A stretch of DNA of 64,000 nucleotides from positions 3,244,001 through 3,308,000 of the forward strand of contig CM067534.1 of the NCBI GenBank assembly GCA_034509925.1. Direction: 5' to 3'. Positions 51,701-63,864 of the stretch are shown here, in pieces (the first letter of the stretch is position 1; each line of letters starts with the position of its first letter). Source of the stretch: Hirudinaria manillensis (lineage: Eukaryota; Annelida; Clitellata; Hirudinida; Hirudinidae). Both the position numbers and the translations under genes were made by a program. A model generated the notes under the pieces. The model saw nothing but the letters and a program-made list of their open reading frames with translations, ran no database searches and was not told the origin of the DNA.

Positions 51701-53352
51701 TTAAAATAAATAAATTACTTATGACCAAAGTATAACTAAACATAGAAATTTGATTGGAGGATTGTGCAAATTTCTGAATATTTATTATTTAATAATTAAA
51801 TTTATTTAATCTTTTATTCTTGCAGGCTTGGAAAGCACCTCAGAAACCAATAATGAACCTGGAAGGAATCCATCTCAGAAAAAGCAACATCTTGAAGCTG
51901 TTGTCAAGGATGAGAATGTTCCACCCCCCGTGTCTGAAAGGTTTGCTAGTTATATTTGTATTTCATCTTCTACATTTAGAGATTTTTGTTCTATTATTGT
52001 AGTTAGTTTGATTGATTATTAATTTTATTATTACTTATTAATTTTAAATCTACTTGTTCATCAAAAGGATTGCAGGCAATGAGAGCGAATGGTGTGCACT
52101 TCTTTCAACTCTTCCTCGAATGAATCTCCAGTCTGTGCCAAATGAATCGACTCAGAATAAGATTCCAAGTTCGTATCTGTTCATTTCTCAACATATCTAG
52201 TTATTCCTCTGCATAAACCTCAGGCTAATCATTGCTAACTTTTACCCGACAGGAGGGCTCGGCATCATGCTGACAACAGACGACGAGCCGCACGACATGG
52301 AGTGGGGATTCTTCGAGAAGGCTGCTGTGAAGAAATCCACGTCCGACACGATGTTCGGCGGAGCGAGACGAACCTCCCTCTGCAGCATCAACTCGAACTT
52401 CTCTCTCGATCGCACGAGCGAAGCACCTTCGAGGAAACAGTCGCTAGGATCTTCCTCCACCACCTTCTCTTCTTTTCATCCTGCAAAACATGAAGCGTTC
52501 GGTCTACACAGCATCGCCGAGAACGACCAGAGGGTCGAGGAAATCAGAAGAAGAAACACCCTCTGCCTTCCTCACCTCAAGTCCTCCTATGCCTTGGAGC
52601 AGCTGAAACAAACAGTCCCCGATGAAGAACTCAAAAAGCCCGTCCCCGCGAAAGCCGTGAATCTGCAACCATCAAAATCAAACGTTTATGGCCGGAGGAA
52701 GGTGGGATTTTAATTTTATTTGCCATGTTTGTATTCTGTGTCCTTCATGTCGCATTCTTTTTAACGTTTCTTTATATTATTTTTGTAGTCTCCTCGTAAA
52801 AAGTTCCCATTCAACTCAACTGTTTCCCCGAGCATGCGAAGAACGAGACCAAAAGCAGAAGTAAGCACTTCAGCAATGTTTTATTTCATTTTTTTTTATT
52901 TTTCAGTGAAATGAAATGATTTTGTGGCACCCAATTGACCCGACTTAAACGTACTTAATTTCTTGCAGACTCCTACCAAAAGATCTCACTGTTTTACCGT
53001 CAACTTGACGTCTGATAAATCTTCACTGAAGTCAGACCAAGATAGTTTAACGAGCTTGACAAGTTGCGAGGAGTCCACTCACAAAAAAGTTTGTTTCTGA
53101 ATTCTGTTTATTTCTTTGTGAGTTTTAAATATTTAACCAAAATTTTTACACATATTCAGACAAAAAATGTTGCATACAGCATCGGCTTCACTCCAAAGAA
53201 AGCCCTGTCAAAACTTGGCTTCAGTAGAAAGGTTGGACCATTTTTTTTCTGCATTTTGCACCAAATTGAATTTTACAAATATTTAACTTTATATTCAAGA
53301 ATTAAGACTAAATTATGATTTTTTTTTGTTTTAGAAAAAGGATGAAAAATAA
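45799..53352 (+). CDS. NUMA1 homolog: NuMA, spindle-pole and cortical dynein adaptor
   Basis: Large mitotic coiled-coil protein that links LGN/Pins at the cortex and spindle poles to dynein. Twenty exons join in phase for 4641 bases, 1546 residues (human about 2115). The N-terminal globular hook-like domain (about 1-165) begins MPKLNVEKGRAILSW, like human ARGAALLSW. It is followed by VTPQRIESPMDASTP and the start of the coiled coil (LRMRHHRICQFEQKLTKEKN, like human MRRLKKQLADERSNRDELE). One 2.4 kb exon (48735-51145) encodes most of a heptad-patterned coiled coil. The tail carries VEEIRRRNTLCLPHLKSSY (about 1395-1415), matching the human LGN-binding peptide IAELQQRNRVCPPHLKTCY, and ends with VAYSIGFTPKKALSKLGF, like human SMAFSILNTPKKLGNSLL. 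Exon boundaries include 45843, 45993, 46175, 46533, 47004, 47160, 47299, 47808, 48031, 48434, 48646, 51145, 51342, 51940, 52168, 52701, 52860, 53088 and 53231 (ends). Confidence 0.93.
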
Positions 53353-55128
53353 AAGAAGAGTCTGATGCAATTTTATTCCTGCCTGTTTTTATGATCACAT
53401 ACAGCTCTTATGTTGATAACTTGCTTTGTTGACATTAGTTCATTTTTACTTAACTGCCCTCTCATCTGCACTTTCTCCTACCCTAATTTAATTATGTTTC
53501 GTCATGGCGTGCTATTGTGGTGTGTTATTAGCTACTTTTATTTTGAATGGTTGGAGTGATATTATTCAACATGGTATTATTCTGCTCTGACATGCCTCTC
53601 ACTGGATAAATAAAATATGAAATGCCTGTATTAAATAAGCACAGAATTAAGTTGCATGGGTGAGTGTTATGGAGCTGGGTTGTTGTAGGGCTGGTTGAAC
53701 AGGACTGCATATTCCATAAAGCTGTTAGGATGTAGTTCTTAAGCAACATTTCAAGTTTGAACCTGGACGGATATTATGATAAAAGTTGGAGAGGAAGTCC
53801 CTTCAGTGAATGTTGTAATACGAACAGTCAATAGTAATGCCAAACAGTTATGTCAATCAATAATTGATGAGGATTGCTTTAGATCATGTATCTTTAACAT
53901 TAACTAATCAACAGAGCAGTACTTTGTTATTTCTCCACAAAAAAACGGCTGGTCACGGCAATGCCTGCAGTACAGGGCCAGAACATCTTTGCTGAATCTT
54001 TTGGAGTGCCTCAGTGGTAAACCCCTAACAGAATCATTGTGATCGTATTCTTCCAACAATAGTGGAAAATCTAAAAAAAATACTTAAGAGATCTGGAGAT
54101 GCTTAATTTTTGTCATGAAGTGAGTTCTGAATGTTTTGTTCCTTTAGAAGGTAGATATTAAGTAGCCTTAAGGGGTCTGTGAGTTGCACAAATTGAAATT
54201 TTGAAAAACCACAAACATAATTTGTTAACTATCAGGGTGGTCAGCACATATATCACTTAAAATTAGTTAGTTGTTAAATGTTGGATTATCAAGAATAAAG
54301 TCAATGACACAATCATGTAATAAATGGTCAGCAACACAAATAAGACAAAATGATTTGGCGGGCCACATTCATAAGTAAATATTAATGCTGAATTGGACTG
54401 CACATAAGCATTAAGCACTGGAAGTCCCTGACAAAGCCCTTTATAACTATTGGTTACTGAATGCTTTACTGGAAGGGACCACAGTTTAAGACCCACTGGG
54501 TGTGCTCACGATTTTAAAGGCATGATTTACCAATTAATTCTCTACTCACCTCTGTTGAAAGCCAACTCATAACTAGCGGTAAGGAAAAGAGTGAGGACGA
54601 ATAAAGCAAGCATTTCTAGTATTTTGTTCACCAAATTTCATTTGTCTGCTCTTTATATCCCCCTTTAAAATCTTGATTGAAACAGTCGAATGGCTGCCAG
54701 CTTTATTTAAATTACGTTTAGGATTCAACGAAGAAATCCATTCAAGCATCAGGACGGAGGAAGTCCACCCTGAATTTATTTGACAGTTTAAGTCTTTTTC
54801 AATCCTCGACTACATGCTTTGGAAATCGCTAAGATCCGTATGCTCGTAATAGTTTCGTGCGATTCTACTGTTTGTGCACATTTATAAAAGCCCGCCATTG
54901 TCAATTCAAATTACAAGAACAAATTTCAGAGGAAAGAAAGTCATTTGCGCAAAGCACTCGCCATTTGATTTCTTTATTGGACGAGGAATTGCATTATTTA
55001 GCAGCTTTAGGAAAGATCTGGTAACATTAAGTCTTTACCATTAAATCTTACTTGCCCATTTATTTCCAAATAACACTAAATAATAAATTACACAACGCAA
55101 CATATGCCACAGTTCACATTTAAATCCT
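53353..55128. other. Convergent spacer
   Basis: 3' regions of NuMA (+) and DDX18 (-). AATAAA near 53609 is a candidate NuMA polyadenylation signal. Open frames on both strands are short and show no similarity. Confidence 0.5.
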
Positions 55129-57559
55129 TCAAGCTTTCTTAAATTTTTTCGATTTTTGAATCACATTGTTTTCGCTTGGTCTCTTTTTCTTTTTGAATCC
55201 AATACCTAAAACAAATTAAAACAGGTTAACATAACAAATTTGATTTTTTTCAAACTCAAAGATAATTGGTAATTACCTAGATCCACAAATGGGACGGGGT
55301 TGAGACCAAATGACAAAGCAACTTGGGCTAAATCAATCCTGTGGACATTAAATACCTTCTTGTTGGTTCGAACGTTATAGGCTCTAACGTAGGTCTTGAA
55401 TGCTTCTTTGGCGGTCGCATTCAATTTAGGTACTGTTCCAACCAGTTTTTCCATCTAAAAACATTTTAGTTAAAATAAAACTCTTGGATTATTCGTAAAT
55501 AGCTTGAAATGAACGAACTTATAATGAACTAGTACTAACCACTGGCTGTACATCAGGAAGTTCATCATCACTCAATAATGTCCATTCCTTAATGGGAATC
55601 TTTTCTTTTTTAAGAAAATTTAAAAATTCTAATTCTTCTGGAGGCAAAAGGATGACGGCACGACCCTTGCCGTCATGGCCTCTGGCCGTTCTTCCGACCC
55701 TGTGTATGTATTCCTGCAAGTGTTGTAAAAAATTGTTGATTAAATGTAATAAAATGAAATGTTCAAAATCGAACAGACCTTCGGACTGTCGGGGGCATCG
55801 TACTGAATGACGAGGTCAACAAATTCAAAGTCCACTCCGCGCCCGAAGACGTCCGTGCAGAGTAGCGCCGCTTTTTTGGCCTCTCGAAATTCATCGGTTA
55901 TTCGAGTTCTTTTGCTTTGCTTCTGTTGGCCCTGAGAAATATAAAGAAATACATTAATGTATAAGAAATAAATGTATTGAAACATAAATATGGAAAAATT
56001 TATTATAAAAAAAACGACTATAAATTATTTAAAAAACAAATTTAAAAAAATCTATTCAATGTAAATGATAACTTGAATTCTATTTTGAATTGGTTCACAT
56101 GATTTGTTACTTACATGAACAGACATAACTGGAAAGTTGATGAATGACAGAAGTTGACTGAAGAATTCCACCTCCATGCAAGAACTGAAAAACACCATGA
56201 TCTTCTGGGCTGGATCATTCATTAGGAAAGCCAACAACGTTCTGAACTTGTTTCCCATTGAACACTTCAAGTAGCCCTTGAAAGAAAATATTAAAAAATC
56301 AATATTATTGCAAGTCTTATGAACATTTAACAAATTTACAATTCACTGAGAGATTGCTTTGTGAGATTTTGTTTTGCATAAGTTTGCAAATGTCAAGCTA
56401 TTATGCTATTAGTAATAATAATAATAATTAATTTTAAAAAATGCTTTAGCACAGCTTAAAATAAATTCTTAATTAGTAATTAAATAATTTATTTAAATAA
56501 TTACATGACCAAAACACCACCTGATTGAGGCCGTCAACTGTTGCATGTTCCTTTCCGTCATCAACACCCACATAAATTGGTTCTTCGTTCAGAGAAAGCC
56601 TTGCAAGGTCCTCTGTTTTTTTTGTTTGTGTTGCAGAGAACAGCACTGTCTGTCTCTCCTCTGGTGAAATAAATTTTAAAATTTAATTTAAATTTTAACA
56701 AATTCTAGAACGTTTAAAACTAACTCGGAAGGATTTCAAGAATCTCATTCAAGTCCTTCTCAAAGCCATGCTCCAGCATTTTATCAGCTTCGTCAAAAAC
56801 GAGACATTTCAAATTCTTGTATAGAAATCCATTACAGTTCTGTCAATGATTAAATAAATTTGAAATAAAATAAAAGAAAATATTTAAGTAAAAGAAAATA
56901 ATGTGTGATCAGTTCTCAATGACCAGAGTCAAATCATAGTAGAACCAACCGTCAGATGATCTAGCAATCTTCCAGGTGTGGCAATGAGGATGTTGACTCC
57001 ATCTCTTAGCATCTTTATCTCTTCCATTTTATTTGTTCCTCCTATGACCATTCCATAGGTATAGTCGTGATATTTAGACAAATCTTCTAGAACTTTGTAG
57101 GTCTGAATGGCAAGTTCTCTAGTGGGTGATATTATTATTGCCCCTGTACCTGTTTAGCAAATATTAATATTTATAGCAAAATATGTATTTGCTTGCAACA
57201 TTTAACTTTTGGTAGGTCACAATATTCAAAATACCCTTTTTGGCTCCAAATTTCTTCTTTAGAATCAACTCAATGACAGGAATGAGAAATGCCAATGTTT
57301 TGCCACTGCCTGTCTTTGCAGCTCCTAGCAGATCTCTTCAGTACATGTAATAATTATTAATTTAGAATTCTGATCACTGCATTGCAAAATATTCAAGCAT
57401 AAAAAACACATTACTTTCCCATTAGGAGATGTGGAATCGAATGAGACTGTATTTCAGTCATTTCTGTGAAACCCTTATCCTTTATTGCTTTTAGGGTTTT
57501 CTCCGAAATGTATCCATCCAAATCAGAAAAAGGAATCTTCTTTAATTCACTGCTTTCTT
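55129..57559 (-). CDS. DDX18 homolog: DEAD-box RNA helicase DDX18/Has1 (N-terminus not found)
   Basis: Nucleolar ATP-dependent RNA helicase for large-subunit ribosome assembly. About eleven exons read continuously from [18 protein letters not shown] to a lysine-rich C-terminus (QKSKKFKKA). Motifs in order: Q motif ([13 protein letters not shown]), motif [10 protein letters not shown], Ia SPTREL, Ib [16 protein letters not shown] in [17 protein letters not shown] in [20 protein letters not shown] region [13 protein letters not shown] and [13 protein letters not shown]. The phrases VFFSSCMEV and [15 protein letters not shown] are specific to DDX18/Has1. The first visible exon starts at 57559 after TTCCAG and needs an upstream coding exon with the start codon and basic N-terminal extension (about 150 residues in human). 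I could not identify that exon between 57560 and 60300. Confidence 0.93.
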
Positions 57560-58875
57560 CTGGAATTTTTTGTATAATGACATGAGACAAAGTTTAAAGT
57601 ACTGCAAATGCATTGGACTTAATTAATCAATTTTGATAGTTTACTAGTGCCCTGTAGTTCCTACTACTTTCTAATATTATAATGCAGGAATATATTTTTG
57701 TCATTTTTTTTAAATATGTTGCATTAGATGCTAAAAGATGAATTCAATATTTCGCTTTATCTTATTAAACATCATGTAAGACCTGATGCCATTCTTTTTC
57801 CAGAGTTTTCTAATCGCACTAATGTTTACAAGTGTGTATAACACCCTTAATCCGCTCACAACACGATCGTGCATGGATGAATTAATAATGAATTTATGTT
57901 TTTTAAATATTCTATTTATGAACACAAAGAATTAACGATAATAACTCAATAAAAATTGTAAAAATTAACTATCTATATAGGTTTTGCAAATTTTGATTGG
58001 AAACGTTAAAATAAGTCCACCAGGTAAAACCAAGAAGATTTGGAAAAGACGTCATAAATGATCCGATGACAAGTCGGAAGGTGCCATCTCAGTGTTTGTC
58101 GGAATGAGGTCTCTGAGGCAGCTTTCAAAATGCAAGTTGTAACTTCGGACTCCATCTGGTTGTGACCTAGTCGGTATGCTCGCCAATTTTTTTAATGTTA
58201 ATTTATGTGGCTAATTTAAAAGAGCCGTCCAAAATGTTAAGTCGTCAAATCCTAAAGTTTGAGAACCTGAACTAAACAAGCATTGTTACCAGGTTTCGTG
58301 CGGAATGCTGTTCAAGCAACAGGCACAGACCTTTCGCAATTAATCAAGCAGCTCAATTAACTCCAGGCAAACTATTTCAAATCAAATGCCAAAACCAACT
58401 CCAACTCAGACCTTACTCTTTTAAACTTCTTTGCACCTTTTATGGTAATTGTACCTCACATATCAATATCCACACTCCCAACAAGTAGTGAAAGCAGTAC
58501 CATGAAGAACAGCATTGATGGAAGCTTAGAGTGAAACAAAGCCAAACAACCAAGAATGCACCTCGAAGGAAAACATTTTCATGTTGATAAGACATATGAA
58601 CAAACAAATCATTTATTGGGCACATTTAAAATCTAATCACCATCATAAGAAATCAACAACTGTCCAAGTTCACATTTTTATGCCTCTTCAGTCTTCTCTG
58701 GCAAACTTTTGAAATCTCAGTAATATACATCTTCCTCTCCTGAAATGCTGAGGACAAAATACATTTAACTACAGCATGAAAATATGCATAGCACTTAGGA
58801 AGCTAAATAATTGAAATGTCATTATTATTGATAATTGTATCAATCATAACTTACCGAAATTTTGGCATTTTGGTA
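57560..58875. other. Spacer, may hide the DDX18 first exon
   Basis: No convincing gene. Minus-strand frames at 57731-57925 and 58440-58625 have no recognisable similarity. The missing 5' coding exon of DDX18 should lie here or further right. OST4 3' untranslated sequence also falls in this interval. Confidence 0.4.
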
Positions 58876-58989
58876 TTAATCTCCCTTCTTTGGAGAATTA
58901 ACTGCTACATAATGGTATAAAACCACCAGAAGAAAGAGGGAGACACCAAGGATGTTGGCAAAAATTGCAAGCTGGATATCAGTGATCAT
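58876..58989 (-). CDS. OST4 homolog: Oligosaccharyltransferase subunit OST4
   Basis: A 37-residue single-exon microprotein, [19 protein letters not shown] followed by [18 protein letters not shown]. It is almost identical to human OST4 (37 residues), differing at a handful of positions (Ile for Val, Ile for Met, Ser for Asn, and the last two residues). It is one membrane-spanning helix of the ER oligosaccharyltransferase, which transfers glycans to nascent asparagines, and it helps hold the catalytic STT3 and the other subunits together. Start and stop are unambiguous, and the length is exactly that of the family. It sits between DDX18 and WIPI on the DDX18 strand. It could lie within an upstream DDX18 intron if the missing DDX18 exon is further right. 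Confidence 0.96.
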   Translation of the reverse strand: MITDIQLAIFANILGVSLFLLVVLYHYVAVNSPKKGD

Positions 58990-60317
58990 CTTGGCTATCT
59001 GAAGGATACAATTTCCAAACTAGTCTCATCAATAGTGAAAAAATTCAACAATTATCAGTGAAACTGAGTTTTAATTTAAAATAAAACAGACTAGGCTTTA
59101 AAACAATGTTCTTTCGCCTGGCTAGACTGGGTCAAATCACAAACCTTCATGAAGTAAGGTATGTATGTGCTTATTTATGTTTATCCATTCCGAAAGTGAC
59201 AATTTATGATGGATGATATTTCCTGACACATTTGATTGTTCAACTACTATTTTAATCTATCGATTACAGTCACATTAAAATGCCTTCAATTAAGCGCTCA
59301 ATATTTTGAACATTTTTGCGTTATTAGACAAAATAAAATCTTAAAAAATAATGCATGACGCAAACTCTTGCGAATGGTTAAGCAATAAAAAACGTGAACT
59401 AACATTTTGTAATAGATCGGTTCAGCAATCACCACCAAAATAGAACATACGTGTCCGAGGAAACAAATCGTTCATGATAGCGTTGAGTTGTGCTTAAGTG
59501 TATTCCATATTTCAGCGTATTAATTCTAGTGCAAACAAATTTTAATGATTATTTAAACTGCAAAATAAATAATTTAAATAAGGCGTACAGGTTTTTGTAA
59601 TTGCATTACTTTTTTCAGATATTCTTCAGCTTTGGCAGATTTGTTAATTTAATCACAAGTATTTTAATTAAAGATGCAAATAATTAAAAATTTGCAATTC
59701 ACGAAAAGGTATTCTTTTGAAAATGTTTTTGTATCGAGGATGCGTTAGATCCACCTGCCATATCTGTTGTCAGAAATTCCACAATAATTACAAACTTTAC
59801 AATTATCAATTTTATAGGTTTCTTTTGCAACATGTTATCTTTGTAATACTTCTTGATAGAAGTTGGATTATTGTAAATTAGGCAAATATTTACAATTAGG
59901 GGGCACTAATTATTAATTTTAAATGCCTTGAAAAACTTAAGCACATCGACTTTTTACTTTGTCAGAATACAATCTTTTTTCGCCTAGTCACGAATTTCTA
60001 ACTTAGTTTTAAACCATACATTTTATTTGGCTGTTCAAAATTTAAAAATGCCTTAAATTGTATTGCTTACGATTCACACTCTATAATCTATTAGTTATTG
60101 ACCCACAAGCATAAGGATTCAAGGCAATTTTATAATTTTATTACATTGTTTATGAACTATTTCGCTTATTCAAAAGCTATGAAAACAAATTTTACATTTA
60201 ATAAACTTTACAATTCGGATTCTTTGTTAATTTTTGCTGCTTCTTTGGATGGTTAACGAGGACATATGTGCTAACTTGGGATATTTACAAGCACATTTAC
60301 AAGCAATAAATTTTGAG
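58990..60317. promoter_or_regulatory. Divergent region between OST4 and WIPI
   Basis: 1.3 kb of AT-rich DNA lies between oppositely directed start codons. It must contain promoters or 5' untranslated exons of both genes, but no specific motif is convincing. Confidence 0.4.
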
Positions 60318-63039
60318 ATGAACTGCGGAAGCTGTTATGCTAGTTTCAATGAGACATTTAAGTATGTATTTTACTGTTCACTGTTCGTTAATAGAATATT
60401 AAAATCGCCACGATTTCTAACTTAAAAGTCATTTTGTATGTTACCTGGAAGATGAAAATATGCAGTGGGTTGATTGAAATCGTTGTAAAATCTCGCAAAG
60501 ATTACACAAATTTTAATTTATTGAGCGGACAACTTACACGACTCGAATTGCCCAACTTTCATAGTTGTATGAAAATAAACTTATCACTGCAGCTTCCTAT
60601 TGTGTAACAACGCCTTAATATTGACTGCAGAATGTCAACACCTGTTTACAAGTTTAAGAATTAAGCTTTAAGGTGAATGCTTTTATGTAAAATATCATGC
60701 AACCGAATCTGCAAATAAATCTTCCATCATATTACCTAGATATTCAACATAATGCCCCCTTAAATTAATCAATTTCAGTTCCATGCTTATAATTGGAAAG
60801 AATGGCATGAAAATGTATTGCTTAAAGACATTTCAAGCATATTATGAAAATGGTAATTATGAGTTTATTATGTTATATTGAATTTCTGCTCATTAAACTC
60901 ATGAATGTTAATGAATGTAATTTTCAAAATACTCTCAAATAACAATATTATTACATTTATAAAATGGTGTCAAACAATTTATATGCTTACTGGTACTTTT
61001 ATACCTCTATTAACTTAAAGCTTTGGCAAATGTTTATCTTGCTGAACGTGTGAATAGCAGAGGATTGTTGGCAGTCGTGTTCAGCACATCGCCACACTGT
61101 CTCAAGTTCATCATGGCAGAAACGTGCGAGGAGTTGCACGTCAAGTGCTATCCTGAGGAAATTTTGGCACTCAAAGTCAACAAAAAAGTGTGTGTTTAAA
61201 ATTATTTGTTTGAAATTATAATATAATAATCGATCGAATCTTAATTATTGTTTTGGAGAAATGGCTGTTGTAAATGAACGTTATTACTTGTAATCACAAT
61301 GCATTCATAATCATCTGATAAAAACATATTTTACAACAATAACCTAATAAAATTGAGAATATTTTTTTTAGGTATTAGTAGTATGCTTGAGGAGAAGCAT
61401 ATATGTTCATTCTACCTCTAATCTGGAAGTATTACATACTGTTGACAGTCTTCCTGTCAGTTATGGTGGAATATGTGCAATATCTGAAAATGCAAATTTC
61501 AGTAAATGTTACTTGGCTTATCCGTGCAACGAAAACGCCGGACAAGTCCTTCTGGTGGAAATTTTCAACAAGGTTTGGAATTTCATCGATACAATTATTA
61601 ATTAATTTCATTCTAATAAATAACAATTCATTGTTTTCACCAGTGTGACATTGTCAAGGTTGCAGCACACCACAACAACCTGGCAGCAATTGCCATGAAT
61701 TCTCAGCAAACAATGATAGCAACTGCTTCCGTAAAGGTGAGGGAATTATAATTATAATTATTGTGCCACAGTAGTGATGAAATTATAGATTTAATTTCAT
61801 TTAATATCCACGATTATCTCAGATGATGACTTTTATTAAAGGGCACCGTCATACGTGTAATATCCATCCCCGTGGGACGAAGAATCTACGAGTTCAGAAG
61901 AGGCCTCACAAGGTATGAAGCCTTCTTAAATATGCTAATATATGATTCATTCAACACAATCTAGAAACATCAAACAAGCAACAAAGACCTTGCAATTTGA
62001 GACCATTTTCTTCCCCTTTTATTTGACTTAAATTGAATTTCTTAAAAAATTGTCCACGGCTGCAAAACAGTCTGATGTTTCCGAAATTTGAATTATTTTA
62101 AAGGTCTGCCCGTGTTTATTCGCTGTCGTTCAGTGTTGACTCCAGTTTGTTGTGCTGCTCGTGCAGCTCCGGAACCATACACGTCTTCAAGCTCCACCCA
62201 CTGAGGTATTTTTTTTTATAATCTCAATTAAGAAACAATTGGTTGTTAGCTGACGTTAAGTAATTCGTTAACAACAGCAACAACTTTAACTTGTGACTTG
62301 TGATGATGGTGTAAACTGCATTCGCTCGGCCATTTTCAAACTCGTTCCGTTCGGAGCAAAAAGCAGTTGAATATTAAATCATTTTGAGAACTGGCAAAAA
62401 TGTTTAAAACATCTTAAAATTTGAACAATTAACTTATTGCCACAGAACTGAAAGAGAGGGATGGATGTCCTCCATAGGATCAGTGTTTGGGCCATTGAAT
62501 TATTTCTGGGGAAGAGACACTGATATAACCACTGAGTGAGTCTTACATTTGACATTTTTATGTTCAATACTTATAATACTTATTATTATATACCAATTAT
62601 GTTATAATCTATGAAAAATGATGCTATTTCCATCATATAAACTATGAAATATCTAAAAACCCATTAAGCCTGGATAGCGACGACGAAGGAGAGATCAAAA
62701 CTTGGTCGAGTTATGCCGGCGGTTTGGTGGCTTCCACGGCTTGTTACGTCCCGCAACAAATTTGCGAAATCCTCGGTCAGAATCGGTCCTTTGCCAAGGC
62801 CCGACTTCCGAGAAGAGGTCTGACGAACATCAGCATCATTAAGATGTAGGCCTTTCATTAAACCTTTGTTTATTTGACCAAACCTTGGAATTCAAAGACA
62901 TGCGTTCGTCCTTTTAGATCCGATTTGGCAGTTCGTTTGTACTCCGTATGCGAAGATGGCTACTTGTATTGCTTTTCATTGGACATCCACAAAGGAGGAG
63001 AGTGCATCATGGAGAATCAATGCAGGTTTGAAGTGATTA

Positions 63040-63070
<31 letters not shown>

Positions 63071-63356
63071 TTTATTTTACAGCAGCAATTACTTATTTAG
63101 CTACAAATGTTAATCTCAAGCACGCTTCATTAATTAATTCACATAAAAGTTTAATGGAGTCCAACTTAAAAGCAAATATCTTTGCAGAGCCACTGAATTT
63201 GCCAAAGGTTTATACTTTCTTGAAAGTCACAATTGTTCTCAATGTCGACAAGATGCACTCAGGAACGGATTAGGCAGCATGAAAGAAAAAATATCCACAG
63301 CCAAAGGTCATAAGCAAAATTCATCCGATAATAGCTTAAATTCATTGTTAAGTTGA
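60318..63356 (+). CDS. WIPI2/WIPI1 homolog: WIPI1/2-type PROPPIN (Atg18 family)
   Basis: Seven-bladed WD-repeat protein that binds PI3P on the forming autophagosome and recruits the lipidation machinery. Eleven exons (60318-60361, 60779-60852, 61021-61187, 61372-61572, 61644-61736, 61842-61912, 62104-62205, 62446-62535, 62669-62845, 62918-63025, 63188-63356) join in phase to give 1296 bases, 431 residues (human about 446-454). The phosphoinositide-binding motif is FRRG in GRRIYEFRRGLTRSAR (about 213-216). KGTVIRVISIP before it and SSGTIHVFKLH after it are PROPPIN hallmarks. FAKARLPRRGLTNIS and LDIHKGGECI match the last blades of WIPI1/2 rather than WDR45. An acidic insert (DLDSDDEGE) lies in the loop of blade 6. 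The frame stays open upstream of the chosen Met, with another Met about 23 codons earlier, so the exact start is uncertain. Confidence 0.92.
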
Positions 63357-63864
63357 AATTATTAGCAAAAATAAATTAATTGTTATTATAAAACTATTTC
63401 AAGTTTCTTAATAGAATATTAATCCATGTCTTGAGAGCACATTTTTTGTGGATACTGACATTTAGCAACTCAACTAAAAGATGAGGAACAAGTGAAACTT
63501 TCAGTGATTGGTTCATTTCTCTTATAGCTTTATAAACTTTGCTTCTAGTCTAAACACTCGTGATGTTAAAAACTGCATTGTGCCAAAGATGACCATCTTT
63601 ATATTGAGGTAAAATATATTTAAATCCAAACTCTGTAAAATCATGAAGACAGAAAATTGATGAGAATTGGATTTATGCCAGATAAGCTTCAACACTGCAG
63701 ATACTATCTTCCACGAGGAGTATGTAAGAGTAAATATATATTCGTTCGATGAAAACCATTCGTACGAAAATAATTAACGATTTTAAGACACTTGATCGGC
63801 TCCTCGCGGAAGTGTATCACATCGAATTAGTAGCTAATTGTAACCATAGAAATTATTATACGAA
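63357..63864. other. WIPI 3' region and spacer
   Basis: AATAAA near 63369 is a candidate polyadenylation signal for the WIPI gene. An AAT array lies upstream in a WIPI intron (about 63041-63070). Nothing else is seen. Confidence 0.45.

Noticed and set aside
58020..58140. Minus-strand Met-initiated stretch beginning MESEVTTCILKAASE as the DDX18 first exon
   Set aside because: It ends at a stop without a donor in the phase needed for the exon at 57559 and lacks the basic composition of the DDX18 N-terminus.
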